Of a stretch of DNA of 64,000 bases, positions 13,150-25,020 are shown in pieces. Made by a program: the position numbers and the translations under genes. A model generated the notes under the pieces. That model was not told the DNA's origin. It saw only the letters and a program-made list of their open reading frames with translations, and searched no databases. Position 1 is the stretch's first letter. Each line of letters begins with the position of its first letter. Source of the stretch: Apoda limacodes (lineage: Eukaryota; Arthropoda; Insecta; Lepidoptera; Limacodidae); the NCBI GenBank assembly GCA_946406115.1, contig OX291552.1, forward strand, positions 3,596,001-3,660,000, read 5' to 3'.

Positions 13150-13540
13150 TACCTCTATGAAAAAGGATCTTGAGTGAAAGAAAGACAGGTTTATTCTGCA
13201 TGTGATTTAACTACAAATTAACAATTTTGAGATTTATTCCTCTTATGGTGCTGTGAGTGAGACCTTGCTCCTTGCTAAATTATATATGATTCTACGTCAA
13301 CGGGAACTACCCTATAGGTTTTAGTTTATTTGCAAGCGTCAAGATATGTGGCATAAATGGCCGATTTTTTTATTGTGTTGATTTGGTAGAAGTAGTAGAA
13401 GATAGTTAGCTATTTTTTATTAAATTTAACTAGATAACACCACTCGACGAAAATTATCTCGACAGACCGAGAGACAGACAGATAACGAGGTAATCCTATA
13501 AGGGTTTCATTTCTCATTTGAGGTACGTAACCCTAAAAAG
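13150..13540 (+). repeat. Family D fragment
   Basis: Holds the TTTTAGTTTATTTGCAAGCG, GACAGACAGATAACG and TATAAGGGTTTC blocks of the family D right half, diverged. Confidence 0.45.
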
Positions 13541-13595
13541 AAGTAAATGTATGGACTTATTTTGTATTTAAAAGTGATTTATTGTGTAGTAACAT

Positions 13596-13628
13596 AAGTG
13601 TGTGTGTGTGAGTGTGTTCGGTTGTGTG
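13596..13628. repeat. (TG)n microsatellite
   Basis: AGTGTGTGTGTGTGAGTGTG; short and interrupted. Confidence 0.6.
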
Positions 13629-14039
13629 ATATATGTGTAATGTAGATGTAAATCATTGAGCCTTATCTATGCGGTAACAAATTAATAAATATTATTGTGA
13701 GCGTACCTAATGGAGAATGGTACAATATAATCGGTCATCGCAATATAAATACTTTTCGTTACAAATTTGCTGTTCGCTATTTATTAATAATAAAAACAAC
13801 TAAGAGTTCGTCGACACCAACCCGGACGTAGGAGCAGCATGCATGGCTTGGAGTGGGAGGTTTTAACATTAAATCATAAGTTTATGGTTTGCATGACTCA
13901 AGTATGAGATAAGTATTATTTTAAGATAGATGAACTAAAGTATAGGTTTATAGGTAGTTCTGTAATGTATTATGGTATGACTGTGGTATGTACATATTTC
14001 GACAACTCATGTGTATGTAGGTAGGTAGGCACCTCATCC

Positions 14040-14697
14040 ATACAAAAATTATAAATGTAAAAGTGTTTCCATCTGTTTGTTACCTTTTTACCGCTAAACA
14101 GATACCGATGGAATTTAGCAAGATGATAGCGTGCACCTTGGAAAAGGACATAGGCTACTTAAAAAAACGACAAGGGTGTTCCGGTAAGAATTCCATGTCA
14201 ATAGCCGCATTTAGCGCGGGCAGAGCTACAAAAGCAAAAGCTAGTATTTAAATTAATATAAACGAATATCATAGATCCTCCTAAATAAAAATCCTATAGG
14301 ATTATCGCGCTTCAAAGGCATTATTTCTACGCGTCTAAGTTACGAATCTAAGTTTGCAACCATAAGTTCCAGATATTAGATAGATAGAGCTTTATAAATT
14401 ACTAGATTTTGGTAGCGGTTCCGCCCGCCCTAAATTCGGTTATCGGCGTGGAACTCCTTGATTATACTAATGAAGTATGCTATAGCTGTAGCCATAGTTC
14501 GTTTAAGCTCGGTTATAGTTATTCCCATGGGAACTTTTGTATAAATCGGGAGAAAAAGTAGTTTATGTCCTATTCCAGGACCTATATGTGTGCCAAGTTT
14601 CATCTCTATCCGTCCAGTGGCTGAAGCGTGATTGAGTAACAAACATCCATCCAGACATACAAACTTTCACATTTATAATATTAGTAGGATAATACTT
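14040..14697 (+). repeat. Family E interspersed repeat
   Basis: Head CCATCTGTTTGTTACC; middle ATAGCGTGCACC...AAGGACATAGG; then CCCGCCCTAAATTCGGTTAT; tail TGCCAAGTTTCATC...GAAGCGTGATTGAGTAAC and CACATTTATAATATTAGTAGG. Many shorter relatives occur in this window. Non-coding, probably a retroposed short repeat. Confidence 0.6.
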
Positions 14698-15054
14698 ATT
14701 ATAAATATTGTTTTAAATAAAATCTTTAATGAGTTTTTCGGATTATTCGTTTATTAGGCATGCCAGTGTACTTGAATGAACTTAGATACGCAAGTTACGC
14801 GACAGCCACACCCGAGTACTACCTAATGCTCCTAGCGGCCATAAGTTACGTTACGGCAATCGCTCAACACCAACCCATAAAGTAGTTATCTAGGCGTCAT
14901 ATAATATACAGAGGAATAGCGCAATCCAAAACCTAATGAAAGAACCTTGAGCGACATTCATCACATGGTATAAGGGCTAACCTTCTTAGGTTGGCTGCTA
15001 AGCCCACAATAGTCCACAGGTGCACTCGTCGCTGTCGGACAGGTGGCTAATTGT

Positions 15055-15142
15055 TTTGGCCTTTCAGTAACATATGTTGCGTATGACATATGCCAGGTTA
15101 CTTTAAGAGCAGCTTAGGCACAAGAGTAGACATTCAACGACG
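15055..15142 (+). other. Possible 5' exon with splice donor
   Basis: CTTTCAGTAACA resembles an insect initiator (TCAGT) at 15063, followed by about 78 bases ending ACGACG|GTGAGTGAAT, a good donor. No ATG frame of length. The downstream partner exon is not identified. May be chance. Confidence 0.2.
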
Positions 15143-16289
15143 GTGAGTGAATCAAACCAAAAAAAGAAATTAGTGTTTTTATGGATAAGTATATGAATAC
15201 TAAGTGAAAGTTTTCAAATTGAAGAAAGTGTACATAATATAGGTTCTGCTACATTATAATGGGACCATTTCTTCCTAACGATGATATTTTATTAATGAGC
15301 AATGGAGTTATATCTATCCATCTATCTAAACGGTTTTATCCCCAGAAAGACGGGGTGCCGGTGGCTGGATACACACCCACATTATAATTTGGAGACAGCC
15401 TCTACTTACCAGCCACTTTCGTTCTGCGTGACAAGTGAGGTGAAGTGAGCCCATCGTCGCAACACTTTTCTAATGCAGTGTAGCTCAACTAAAAAGGCTT
15501 CATATATAAGTCCTTTACGTAGAAATCACCAGTTTTAGAGAAATTGGCGTTAAAATAAAAGACTAGGCATAGAATAACATGCCAGTTGCTGACAAACTCT
15601 AAAAAGTAAGCCAGAATTGGGCAGAAGGAAAAAAAATCTTATCGATAGGCATTTTGAATTGTATTTACGCCCAAACTCATCAGTATTTTTCTTAATTTTA
15701 AAAACACTAATCCTATGTCATATAATACGATAATAAGGTGAAAAAGGTGTTCAAAACTAATTAAAACTTATAATTAGAAGTACAAACTATGAATGTGTCG
15801 CTTACTTCGTGAACTTCTTGTAGTATTACACAAGTATGATCTGTGACTTGGTGCATTAATTCTAAGTCGCAAGCTATTACATAATGTTGACGCAATTCTT
15901 ATGGTATAGCACAAACCTTCATGGCATTACTAAATCGACAGAATAAGTTAATCAATAGGTATGTAGTTAAGTTAGTTGAAGGTCAACCGGTGCCGAACGA
16001 GCCAAATAAGGTGCCCACACCGCACCGGCACGACTTTCATGGGAATTGTTCTTGTGGCCGACTGGTTTAAAAATATACTAAACTAGCTCAAGCCTGGCAC
16101 TCAACTACTACTCCGATCTCCTACCTAATGACCATTTAGTTGGTGTGGCAATTACCACTTCTCTAGTTTTCTAAGTATTCCCTCATTTAGGATTTGTCAC
16201 GTAGAAAAACTCCCAGCATATAATATTTATTAGGCCTTTAAAATATAAGTAGAGAAACTCCTAAAAATCTATAAATAAGCAAAAGTGGT
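15143..16289. other. Unassigned DNA with a repeat fragment
   Basis: 15355-15465 holds GGCTGGATACACACCCACAT and GAAGTGAGCCCATCGTCGC, a repeat also seen at 57060-57180 (opposite strand) and 63952-64000. No gene seen. Confidence 0.45.
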
Positions 16290-16425
16290 GATATCGCATC
16301 AGCCGTCCCACTGTAAGAACACAGGCCCCTCCTTGAAAAAGGAGGATTAGGTCATTGTCCACCAAGCACGTGCGGGCTGGCGAAAGTTGGTGAACTTGGC
16401 TTATCGACTGCTGTTATGATCGACG
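16290..16425 (-). mobile_element. SINE tail fragment
   Basis: The minus strand has GCACGTGCTTGGTGGACAAT, GACCTAATCCTCC and a CTCC/GGAGG hairpin, then GGGCCTGTGTTC. This is the same type of tail as in the 5S-related SINE at 62.43 kb (GGTGGACTATGGCCTAA). The head is missing. Confidence 0.55.
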
Positions 16426-16833
16426 GTTTTATTACGTGCTCTCTGAAACACTCAGAAGCCACTAGCCGGACACCCATCCAACTAGTGACAAAACCCAACG
16501 TTGATTAGCTTCGCAAATCATTTCCGATAGACGATTGTCTGCCAAGTGGTAATAACAAAACTTTTTTTATGTGCTCAAATAAAATTTAGATACCTAGATA
16601 TATAGGTACGTCTTTTACTAGGAATATTAAGCAGTCACTTATATTTCTATTGGTTAATCAAAGGTACCGAAGTAGGCACTTAAATAAACCAAAGTAAATT
16701 AGAATCAAACATTAGGTTGGTACAAAAGTGTTTTCAACGCACGATAGCTTTTCATTCAAAACAAATAAAGAATATCATAAGCTGAAACAAGCAATGAGTG
16801 TAAACAACCAGTATCGCAAGAAACCGGACTTAC

Positions 16834-17146
16834 CATTTGCCCCTCCAAACTTGCGTCGACTGAAACCGCGCGGTCTCTCACTACGCGCGTCGACGCTGCT
16901 CAAAGATGGCCGTCGCGTTCGAATTTCAAAATCGTCACTCTCCGTTGGATCTGGCTGCACCGCGATATTTTTTTTGCCAGTGTCGGGTTTGGATACGTTT
17001 CGGCTCGTGAATCTGGAGTTTCCTCTTCGGAAGGGTCTTCGAGTTACCGTTTGCCGAGTGCCGATGGGTTCCGTTGATGCTTGAACTTCTGGAGGCGCTG
17101 TGGCTTTGGTGCGGCGGGTGAAGGATCTAGAGCGCTCTTTTTGGGC
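16834..17146 (-). CDS. Isolated internal coding exon, Arg/Ser/Thr-rich protein
   Basis: Acceptor TTTCCTTTCTTTCGCAG above 17146 and perfect donor G|GTAAGT; 313 nt, phase 0 in, phase 1 out. Only one minus-strand frame is open throughout. It begins AQKERSRSFTRRTKATAPPE and continues with RRPFRRGNSRFTSRN, an acidic break (DPTESDDFEIRTRRPS) and RGFSRRKFGGANG. GC content is far above the surrounding DNA. The product resembles the basic Ser/Thr stretches of the large gene at 47-64 kb (for example SKSRFTANR), so it may be a distant exon of that gene or part of a related neighbour. No domain is recognised. The opposite strand is also partly open (16728-17084) but ignores these splice sites. Confidence 0.72.
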
Positions 17147-17885
17147 CTGCGAAAGAAAGGAAAATGTGAGTTCGTATTATTTATTTTCTTTGCACCATGG
17201 ACATATTTGGCAGTGTCTTAAACCTTAAAGATTTTTCTTAGCTTTTTTGCATATACTAATATAGTTATAGCAGTTTTAGTGAAATACAATTCAATATCAT
17301 AAAACATAATATAAAATCCGATAATAAAAACAAAAAAGATACAAAAATTGAACAGTTTCATTTTCAATGTAAATTAAATTTCTTAATTAACTAAATTACC
17401 ACAGTAAAGTAATAATAATGAAGTTTTTAAGGAAAATAAATAAGTTTCTACAGTCATACTTAAAAATATTAACAGTTAAGGCATAGCGTAATATTAAGCT
17501 ATGGTTAAGGTATCTACTTAAATTAATGACCATCAGAATAAGGTGTATTACGTCATAAAAAAAGGATTTGTTTGGCGATTCATAACAAAACAACATCTAA
17601 AAAAAAAACAGATACTTTGTTTTTTCTTACTTGTCTTATTTTAAACAGGAAAACCAACATTTAAGCTCAAATAAGGAAAATTAGAATAAAGTTTAATCTC
17701 ACTGATTTTATCTGATTGTGCATTTTTTTTTGTTTTAGTTTACAAAATAAGATAAGTAACAAAAAATAGGGTGTACACAAGTACATGACTCATTAAAAAA
17801 AAGTCAAAACAAGAAGAAAAATAAAAACCCTACAAAACAACATTACTTATTATAAAAAATACAAAGAAAAAAGAAAAAAGATTTA
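17147..17885. other. AT-rich DNA upstream of the isolated exon
   Basis: Only the acceptor tract at 17147-17160 is functional-looking. Confidence 0.5.
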
Positions 17886-18538
17886 GGTAATTGTGTTATT
17901 TTATTAATTTTATGGCAGGTATGACGATTACGAAAATTTTAACTTTAGCGTCGCAGTACATATATGAGAATCTTTTATATGTACATAAAAATATCAATAG
18001 TTTCAGCAAGAAAAGTGACGTTCAAAAAGAAAATACTAGAAGTAAAAATAAGCAGTTGGTGCATGATACACGTCTACACAAAATAAGTCACTCTTTTATG
18101 GGGCAATGTATACACTTTTACAACAAAGTTCCCAATAAAATTCAAAATCTATCAATAAGTAAATTTAAATCTTTTATCAAGCAGGTACTTTGTAAAAAGG
18201 CATACTACAATATTTCAGACTATGTAAGTGATAAAAATCCTTGGGACTGAAGATGCTCAATTACAGGATGCATAGGTAAACCAAATTAAAATGGAAATAA
18301 CATAAAATTGTACGGCTAAAATTTTTGTATTTAAAACATTAATTGTATTTTTAGTTTATTTGTAATGATAGTGTTTTTAAAAGAGTAACTATCGAGTTTC
18401 TTGCCGGATTCCTCTCGGTAGAAATCAACAACATTGTGAACCGGCGGGTTCAAAAAATAATATTTTGTAACTTTGACGATTCAAAAGTGATTATAAAATC
18501 CTTATTTGAATAAACCATTTTGACTTTGACTTTGATTG
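17886..18538 (+). mobile_element. 3' fragment of a second non-LTR retrotransposon
   Basis: Open frame 17891-18250 encodes only the C-terminal end of the polyprotein (for example LASQYIYENLLYVHKNINSF). It is similar to the C-terminal end of the element at 5.2-7.0 kb (LPGQYIFDNLMYGHKNINLF). A 3' UTR with AATAAA and a TTTGAC-type 6-bp repeat tail follows. It is a related but different family or subfamily, strongly 5' truncated, with no RT core left. Confidence 0.85.
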
Positions 18539-18685
18539 TTTTTTAACAGCAAGTTGGGTATCAAAATGGTTTTAAAAGTCGAGTACGAAAATACAACACT
18601 AATATTAAAATAGTCAAGCGCGAGTTAAAAAAATGGAAAAAATAACACGTAAAAGCTGTAAATAAAAATAAATGAAAAAACCTTC

Positions 18686-18943
18686 AAAAAACCCAACTGC
18701 GTAAAAATGTACTACCTATAAATAAAAACTGAAAAGGAGAAAAATAAGTCCAGTAATGATAAATTCTAATGCGGAACATAGCAATTTAACAGGTAGGACC
18801 CATTATTGGGAAGATTTGAGCCGGTCTAGATTTTTAATGGGTCTCGACTGTTGAAGTTCCGCATTAGACTTTATCATTACTAGACTTATTTTTCTGTTTT
18901 CAGTTTTTATTCATAGTAATTTTTTTACGCAGTTGGGTTTTTT
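18686..18943. repeat. Inverted-repeat MITE
   Basis: Arms 18686-18777 and 18855-18943 pair over about 85 bases (AAACCCAACTGCGTAAAAA... and ...TTACGCAGTTGGGTTT), with several mismatches. A loop of about 77 bases contains GGTAGGACCCATTATTGGG. Confidence 0.75.
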
Positions 18944-20216
18944 GTTTTTTAATTTTTTTTTTTTTGACACTGTTTAGTCAGTTTTATACGACGGTAAATA
19001 TCGCAATCTTGTTAATTAATTGAAGAAGTTAATATTGTGAAACGTTTGATTATTCATCATTAGTATGAAGATTCAAGTAAGAATGGTTGCTAACCAACTT
19101 TAATTCGTTATAGTTTCTGAACGGTCATTCATATTAAAAAAAATATTAAAGAAACCCAAAGATCAATTAAAAATACCTATTCAATGATACCCTACATGAA
19201 ATAGTTCGTCGAATTTAATTTTTATTTTTGTTTTCTGTCTCGTGACTTTCGCAAGATTAAGACGAATCGATTGACGTTATAATCATCCATGCGTTTGGCT
19301 TGTAAATCACCACAAAGGAACAAACATGCATACACAAATACATATATACAAGCATACATGCATGGCCTGATAAACACATTACCCTTACTTTGCATCGCGA
19401 AGTCGGGTAAAGAACTAAACAAACGAAATTAAAACATACCAAATTTAACTATAAGCAGGTGGGATTTCAATGCAAGTTCAAATAGCAGGACAAAATCTGT
19501 CCTCACAGTATAGTAGTTACCCTAAAATGGTTTTTTTATTTTGTTTAATTTTTATTTTTTACCATTTTACATTAGCACTTTAGATTATTTGTCATAAATT
19601 TTATGTAATAAACACAAAAGAAATAAATTCTAAATAAATTACGTTAAAAACGAGTGCATTATGATTTTTTATTCATAGACAGGTATATACCTGAAAACCA
19701 ACCGATGATATATATGAAAAAAAAACCGATTCGATAATTTATGCAAAAGAAAAGAATTGTAAGATAATATTTTTTAATCCTGAAAATGCTATATTTCTGC
19801 AATCAAATTAGCACATTAATATCAATATTTAGACTACTAACTGCCGCACTCAGAGATGCGAAATAACAATAATGTGTTTTTAAATATTTAAACATTTTTG
19901 TTTATTCAATAATTGTCTTTATTCGTATCGACATAAGTATTACAGGTTTTCCTTAAGTAATCATTAAAATTAAGTTACCACTTTGAGTGCGACAGTTAGT
20001 GCCTCTCTGTCTGTTAATTATTTACATTCTATGAGATACAAAAAGTCAAGTGTAAAAACCCCCACAGTGCCCCACTTAAATGAAATTAGGAAAATAACCT
20101 AGATACATATTAGATTGGATACTTTGTTATATAAGTTATAAACGTCATGGAACATTAATTTTGTAATTAAATAAATAATAGTTTCTTTTCTATAGTTTTA
20201 AAAGCCGATAATAATG
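18944..20216. other. AT-rich DNA, nothing recognised
   Basis: The minus frames at 19222-19442 are compositionally driven (CATACA-rich) and lack splice or start support. Confidence 0.5.
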
Positions 20217-20282
20217 CTTGCGGCAGTTTGCGGCCTGCGGCTTGCGGCCGGAGTTATCGGAGTGTAGTTTGCGGCTGCGGTT
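20217..20282 (+). repeat. GC-rich TTGCGGC minisatellite-like tract
   Basis: Repeated (T)TGCGGC(C) units: GCGGCAGTTTGCGGCCTGCG, GCTTGCGGCCG, TTTGCGGCTGCGG. Very GC-rich against an AT-rich background. Confidence 0.6.
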
Positions 20283-20614
20283 GACATACTTACACACTTA
20301 CTAACCGTGATTGTGTTGTAAGTGATCTACGAGATTATGACTAAGCAAGATAAGTGTACCTACGAATGAAATATGTTGCCCCATAGGCCCCCTTTAGGTA
20401 GCTTGAATTTTTGAACTTTTTAGGTTCTGTATTTAGGAAATTAAGTTGCATATTATGTCAATTTAATTTGGGTGTATTTGACAAAGCTGGAATTTACTTT
20501 TGGAAATTAAACCTTTAGCTGTGTACTTGTTATGACTTTGATATTCACCTCATATGATAACATAAATATGAATTTATTATTAACAATAAAGAACTGGTTA
20601 ATGATAATAATGAT

Positions 20615-21340
20615 AAAAAATCGGCCAAGTACGCACCGAGGGTTCCGTACAAACTTATTATACATTTTTAGATAGTTCTCCCATCATGAGATCAAGTCTC
20701 ACAGGTTTAAGCCTTAACTAGATTTACCAGCGGTTCTGTCTGCCCTAAATTCTGTTATCGATGTGGAACGCTTTAGTTAACTTCTTAATTATTCTATCGT
20801 TTATGCTCGGTTATACTTATTCTCGCGGGGAATTTTAAATTTTTCGGGATAAAAAATAGCCTATATCTTATTCCAGGACCTAACCAAGTGTGCCAAGTTT
20901 CATCCTAAACCATCTAGTGGTTGAAGCGTGATTGAGTAACAAACATCAATCCATTATCAAGATAATCTTTTACATCGATAGTAGGTACTAGCTTTTCGTT
21001 ACGCAGTAGGATTTTCAGTTTTTGGATATTTTCCTATATTTGTAATGTAAGACCTTGCTTCTTGCCAAAATTTTATGATTCTAGGTCAACGGGATATCCC
21101 ATAGGTTTTGATTTATTTGTGTCACAATATGCGACAAAAATGACCGTATTTTTTTATTGCATTGACTTAGAAGCTTAATTTTTATAAAGGGATCATAGAC
21201 CTTAGTATTTGATATTAATTTCAACTTAATACCTTCACGTGTTTCTGAGAAAAAAGGGGTTTGACAGAGAGATTGAAGGACAACAAAGTCATCCTCTTAG
21301 GGTTCCTTTTTTCCTTTGAATGTACGGAACTCTAAAAATG
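20615..21340 (+). repeat. Family D copy with nested family E
   Basis: Outer element runs from ATCGGCCAAGTACGCACCGA to GTACGGAACTCTAAAAATG. Between 20712 and about 20985 lies a family E copy (CTGCCCTAAATTCTGTTATC...GAAGCGTGATTGAGTAAC). Confidence 0.55.
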
Positions 21341-22539
21341 TGTAAAATCTAATCTTAGCTGATTTAGTCAGTCCATGTTGTGTCTAAAGTTCATTTTGGG
21401 TTTGAGATTTTGGTGACTATAAAACTTTGTCCCCAGGATTATTTATTTGTGCCACCCCCCCCACCATATAATTTAATAAAATGTTACGTAAATAAAGTCA
21501 TTATCTACCATTATATCAAAAGTTTATATGTTTAATACCATTTACTTTGCAATATTGCTCAATTCCATCCTCATTAAAAATAACGAAATTCTAATTATAG
21601 AAGTTTGATCTTAGTTAGATATGCAAGTTTAAATTAATTTTATGATTATTTGAGTAGGTAAAACGTATGAGGTAAGAGGTCTTGGCATCATGAATACCTA
21701 CGAAACGACTTCATAATAAACAAAAAAAAATGTTATATGTACCTAATATTAGGTTATGGTTTTTTCCTATTAGGCATGCGATGAAATCATTTTAAAGACC
21801 AGTTCACCCATACCTAGAGTCCTAGTACATACCTACCTATGGATCTGCGATGTAGGTATATGTATATTTCAACGTAACAGCACGTTATCAAATGACACAG
21901 ATCCTATCGTTTACTACAATACCTATTAAATTTTTACTACTTAATTATCTTTCTGCTATGTAAACAACCAACATACTATTTTTATGTTTGTTTACTCATA
22001 TATTTATTTGTTTATTTTTATTCTATTTTTACTTTATGGACCTATAAAAGAGAAAACTGACTGACTGATAGATCAACACATACTACTGGGTCTAGGAAAG
22101 GAAAAGGAAAAAGGAAAAGTCTAAGAAAAGATTTTGCGAAAATCATCCCCTAAGTTGGTATAATAGGGGTCGGAAGTTTGTATGGAAGTCCGCCATTTTT
22201 GAAATGCATTAAACTTGATATTTATCCTTAAATTTAAAAGGCAAAAATTAAGATTTGGGTAAGTGTTTCACCTAGCAGTAGCTGGTTCATGTAGCGTTAA
22301 TAGCGTTCTTGAAAATGGTTTTTACGATTTCTATGAATTTTGGTTTAATGGATTTAAAAATGTGCCATTTAAGAAAAAAACAAAATACCTACTACAAAAA
22401 TGTCATGAGATTGTGCGTAAAACTGTATACCTATACCTTCTATTTAAATTCGGTATAGCACATATCCGACTGGATCAAACTCGAGGTCGAGGATAGTAAA
22501 TTCCTGTTGTTTTAACAGTGCGGTCTCAGAGATACTTCC
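21341..22539. other. AT-rich DNA, nothing recognised
   Basis: GGAAAAGG-type purine tract at 22096-22120. The frame at 22263-22496 has no support. Confidence 0.45.
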
Positions 22540-22750
22540 TTTCGCGAACGTTTAGATTGTATAATGAGCTCCCTGCCAAGGTTTCCACAAAGGACTACAC
22601 TATGGGGTTCTTCTAGAAAGAGTTATTAGATTTTTTAAGGTTTGGCAACGCGCGAGTTTTGCTCCAAGTGTTGCAAACGTCCATAGGCTGCGGTAACCGG
22701 TTCCCATCAGGCAGACCGCTAGCTTGTTTGCCACTAGCGGTTTAAAAAAA
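22540..22750 (+). mobile_element. 3' end fragment of a non-LTR element
   Basis: A decayed reading frame near 22550-22660 resembles the C-terminal end of jockey/R1-type polyproteins (pattern RLxNELPAKV...DYTMGFF...FL...RQRA). It is followed by a GC-rich 3' UTR and a short A tract. Stops break the frame. A related 3' end lies in opposite orientation near 60.2 kb. Confidence 0.55.
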
Positions 22751-23943
22751 ATATCTGTCTATATATATGTGTGTAACCTTTATATTTTTCTGTATGTTTT
22801 TAGTTTTGTTGTTATCGTAACTTATAAATCTATAATTTACAAAGTCTGTCCGTCTGTCTGTTGGTACTTCTGTTTCATTATAAATTAACAAAGACATAGT
22901 TATTAAAAAAATAAAAAAAAAATATGAATTGTCGAACAAACATAAATATAGTTGACCAACGTTAGGTATTACGCACCCGTGCGTCGAGGCGTACAAAACA
23001 AAACCCACCTTAGTAATTGTTATTTTAACTTAAATAACAATGAGTAAGCAGTAGGTGTAATGTGATACCAGTATGTATGTACATGTACCTATGTGATGCC
23101 CGCTTCGGTATTGGTATTCAAGGAGAACGGGTATCTTCGAGCTAACGTGAATATAAAGGAACCGATTAGGCGAGTCACGGAGTAGTGTTGTCCCACAAAA
23201 AACCTGTAGGTACCTAAAATAATGGTTATTTGTCACATTGTCTGTCAACAGATGTTCAAATTACTTTGTTTAGCAACATCGCACTACAATTTTCTAGTGG
23301 TTTTGCTCGCATGTAGGCATCATTTAAAACACTGATTTACAATTTAGGTAGCTACGAAGATTTTCATTTATTTGCTAATGAATACTTTATTAATTTATTT
23401 TATACCAAACAGATTAGATAGATTACCATAGAAATTATTTTGTTGATTCGTAAAATTAAATATATTTATATAGCAGCCAAAACACTAAATAGGCATGCAT
23501 ACTAATTCTTCAGTCTAGTCTATAGTCCAGTCTAGTCTATTTAGACTAAAATATCTAGTCTAGTCGAGGCAGGCAATGAGCGGCAAACACCATTAAAAAT
23601 ATTTAGGTAAGCTATCTCTCCCTAAATTTTAGAGGCTAAAATGATGGCAAGAAACGTAGTGCAATAAAAAATGCTTTATCTTTTTTACGCTAGTCCATGA
23701 ATGAAAAATCAGATGAGATGAGAATTAAATTGATACAAAATGTTAGACTTGACCATGAAACTGCAACGATCAATTTTTGAAACACGTATTCGGTAATAAT
23801 GTCCTTGTGCCACTGTGCTGTTATTTAATTCACAACAGTTACTTGGGTTGAAAACTAAGTACTCGATTTGGAATACGAATTACCCATGTTCTTAACCAAC
23901 ATAGTTATTTCATATTGACTGGACTTTTATGTCTTAAAAAGTG
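22751..23943. other. AT-rich DNA apart from the TCTAG tract
   Basis: Frames at 22742-23008 and 23030-23248 are unsupported. Confidence 0.45.
23510..23575 (+). repeat. TCTAG short tandem and inverted tract
   Basis: Repeated AGTCTAGTCTA units with an inverse TTTAGACTAAA in the middle. Confidence 0.55.
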
Positions 23944-24342
23944 GAGTATGTTCGTTTTGGGGTAAGTACTAAGCAGGAATCATTATTTTTGTCAACTGTC
24001 ATCCGTTCGTTTAGAATTGGTGTCAAAAATATCAAAATTTTACTATCATTTGCAACAAACTGTCAAGCGTTCGTTTACGATATTTTTGTTATTTTTAACA
24101 CGTTTACCACCGAAAAATGAATCTTTAGACCCATGTTTGGAGGTGGGGTTTTGGTGTAAATTTAACTGTCAATCTACCTATACATATTCATAAGTTATGG
24201 TAGCGTGTGTATTTCAACCATTGATTTTGTAAGTAACGTTTTAAAGCTAAACGAACGATAAGTATCAGGGGCAAAACTGGAGTTATCATACGTGTGAAAA
24301 GTAACAAACGTAGGTTTTTTTTATTCCAAAACGAACACACTC
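23944..24342. repeat. Family B MITE, second copy, inverted relative to the first
   Basis: Terminal inverted repeats GAGTATGTTCGTTTTGG and CCAAAACGAACACACTC. The middle contains GACCCATGTTTGGAGGTGGG, the complement of the block at 12271-12288. Confidence 0.7.
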
Positions 24343-25020
24343 GTAGATAAATATGTAGAAGTGACAAAAGTGTCTCAGTAAAAAAATTGCATCCTTTGAT
24401 GTACCTAAGTATAAATCCGCTCGTTCTTATTTAAAATCCATTGCACAATCTCGGTCTCATCTTCATCATAAACCTAATTGACTGGCAAATGGCGTGGGCT
24501 GAGTACGCGAGGATGTCGACATCGAACGATCTGGGCTGAGACACAGGTTGCCTTGGCACTATTTGCTGCACTTCGCGTGGGGTCTATACCTAGCATAGGT
24601 ACCTAGACGTCGATAAAACACAAAAATAAAAACACAGTTACGTCAAGTTAACAACACGTGACGAATATCCAATAATAGACTTAGCTGGTAACTTATTTCA
24701 TAATTGTATTTTTTTTTTGTTTCTCGACACGAGTCCACGTCAATACATAGTAATATTATAAATGCAAAGTAAGTAAGACCGAGCGGCACATTTAATATTT
24801 ATTTAAGCTATTGCACTTAATAATATAACCAAGAAAAACAAGATAACCATACGGCATTGTTATTATAACGAATAGGCAGCATCTTTCACGAAGTTACCGG
24901 TTGGACTGGTATCATTGACGTGTCGCGTCTGTTCCTAGAAATCTATGACCGTACGGTCTCTTTCAGCAGCTGCGCATTATTCAGTTGTTTGTAAATTTTT
25001 GAGTTATTAGTAAAGTATTA
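24343..25020. other. AT-rich DNA left of the giant palindrome
   Basis: GC-richer 24480-24600 (GTGGGCTGAGTACGCGAGG) is not recognised. Confidence 0.45.

Noticed and set aside
14063..14251. 62-codon frame
   Set aside because: Part of a family E repeat with no conserved frame among the copies.
16728..17084. 118-codon plus-strand frame
   Set aside because: Overlaps the minus-strand exon that has both splice sites; the plus frame has neither.
19222..19442. Two overlapping minus frames of 61-66 codons
   Set aside because: Driven by CATACA-like simple sequence; no splice or promoter support.
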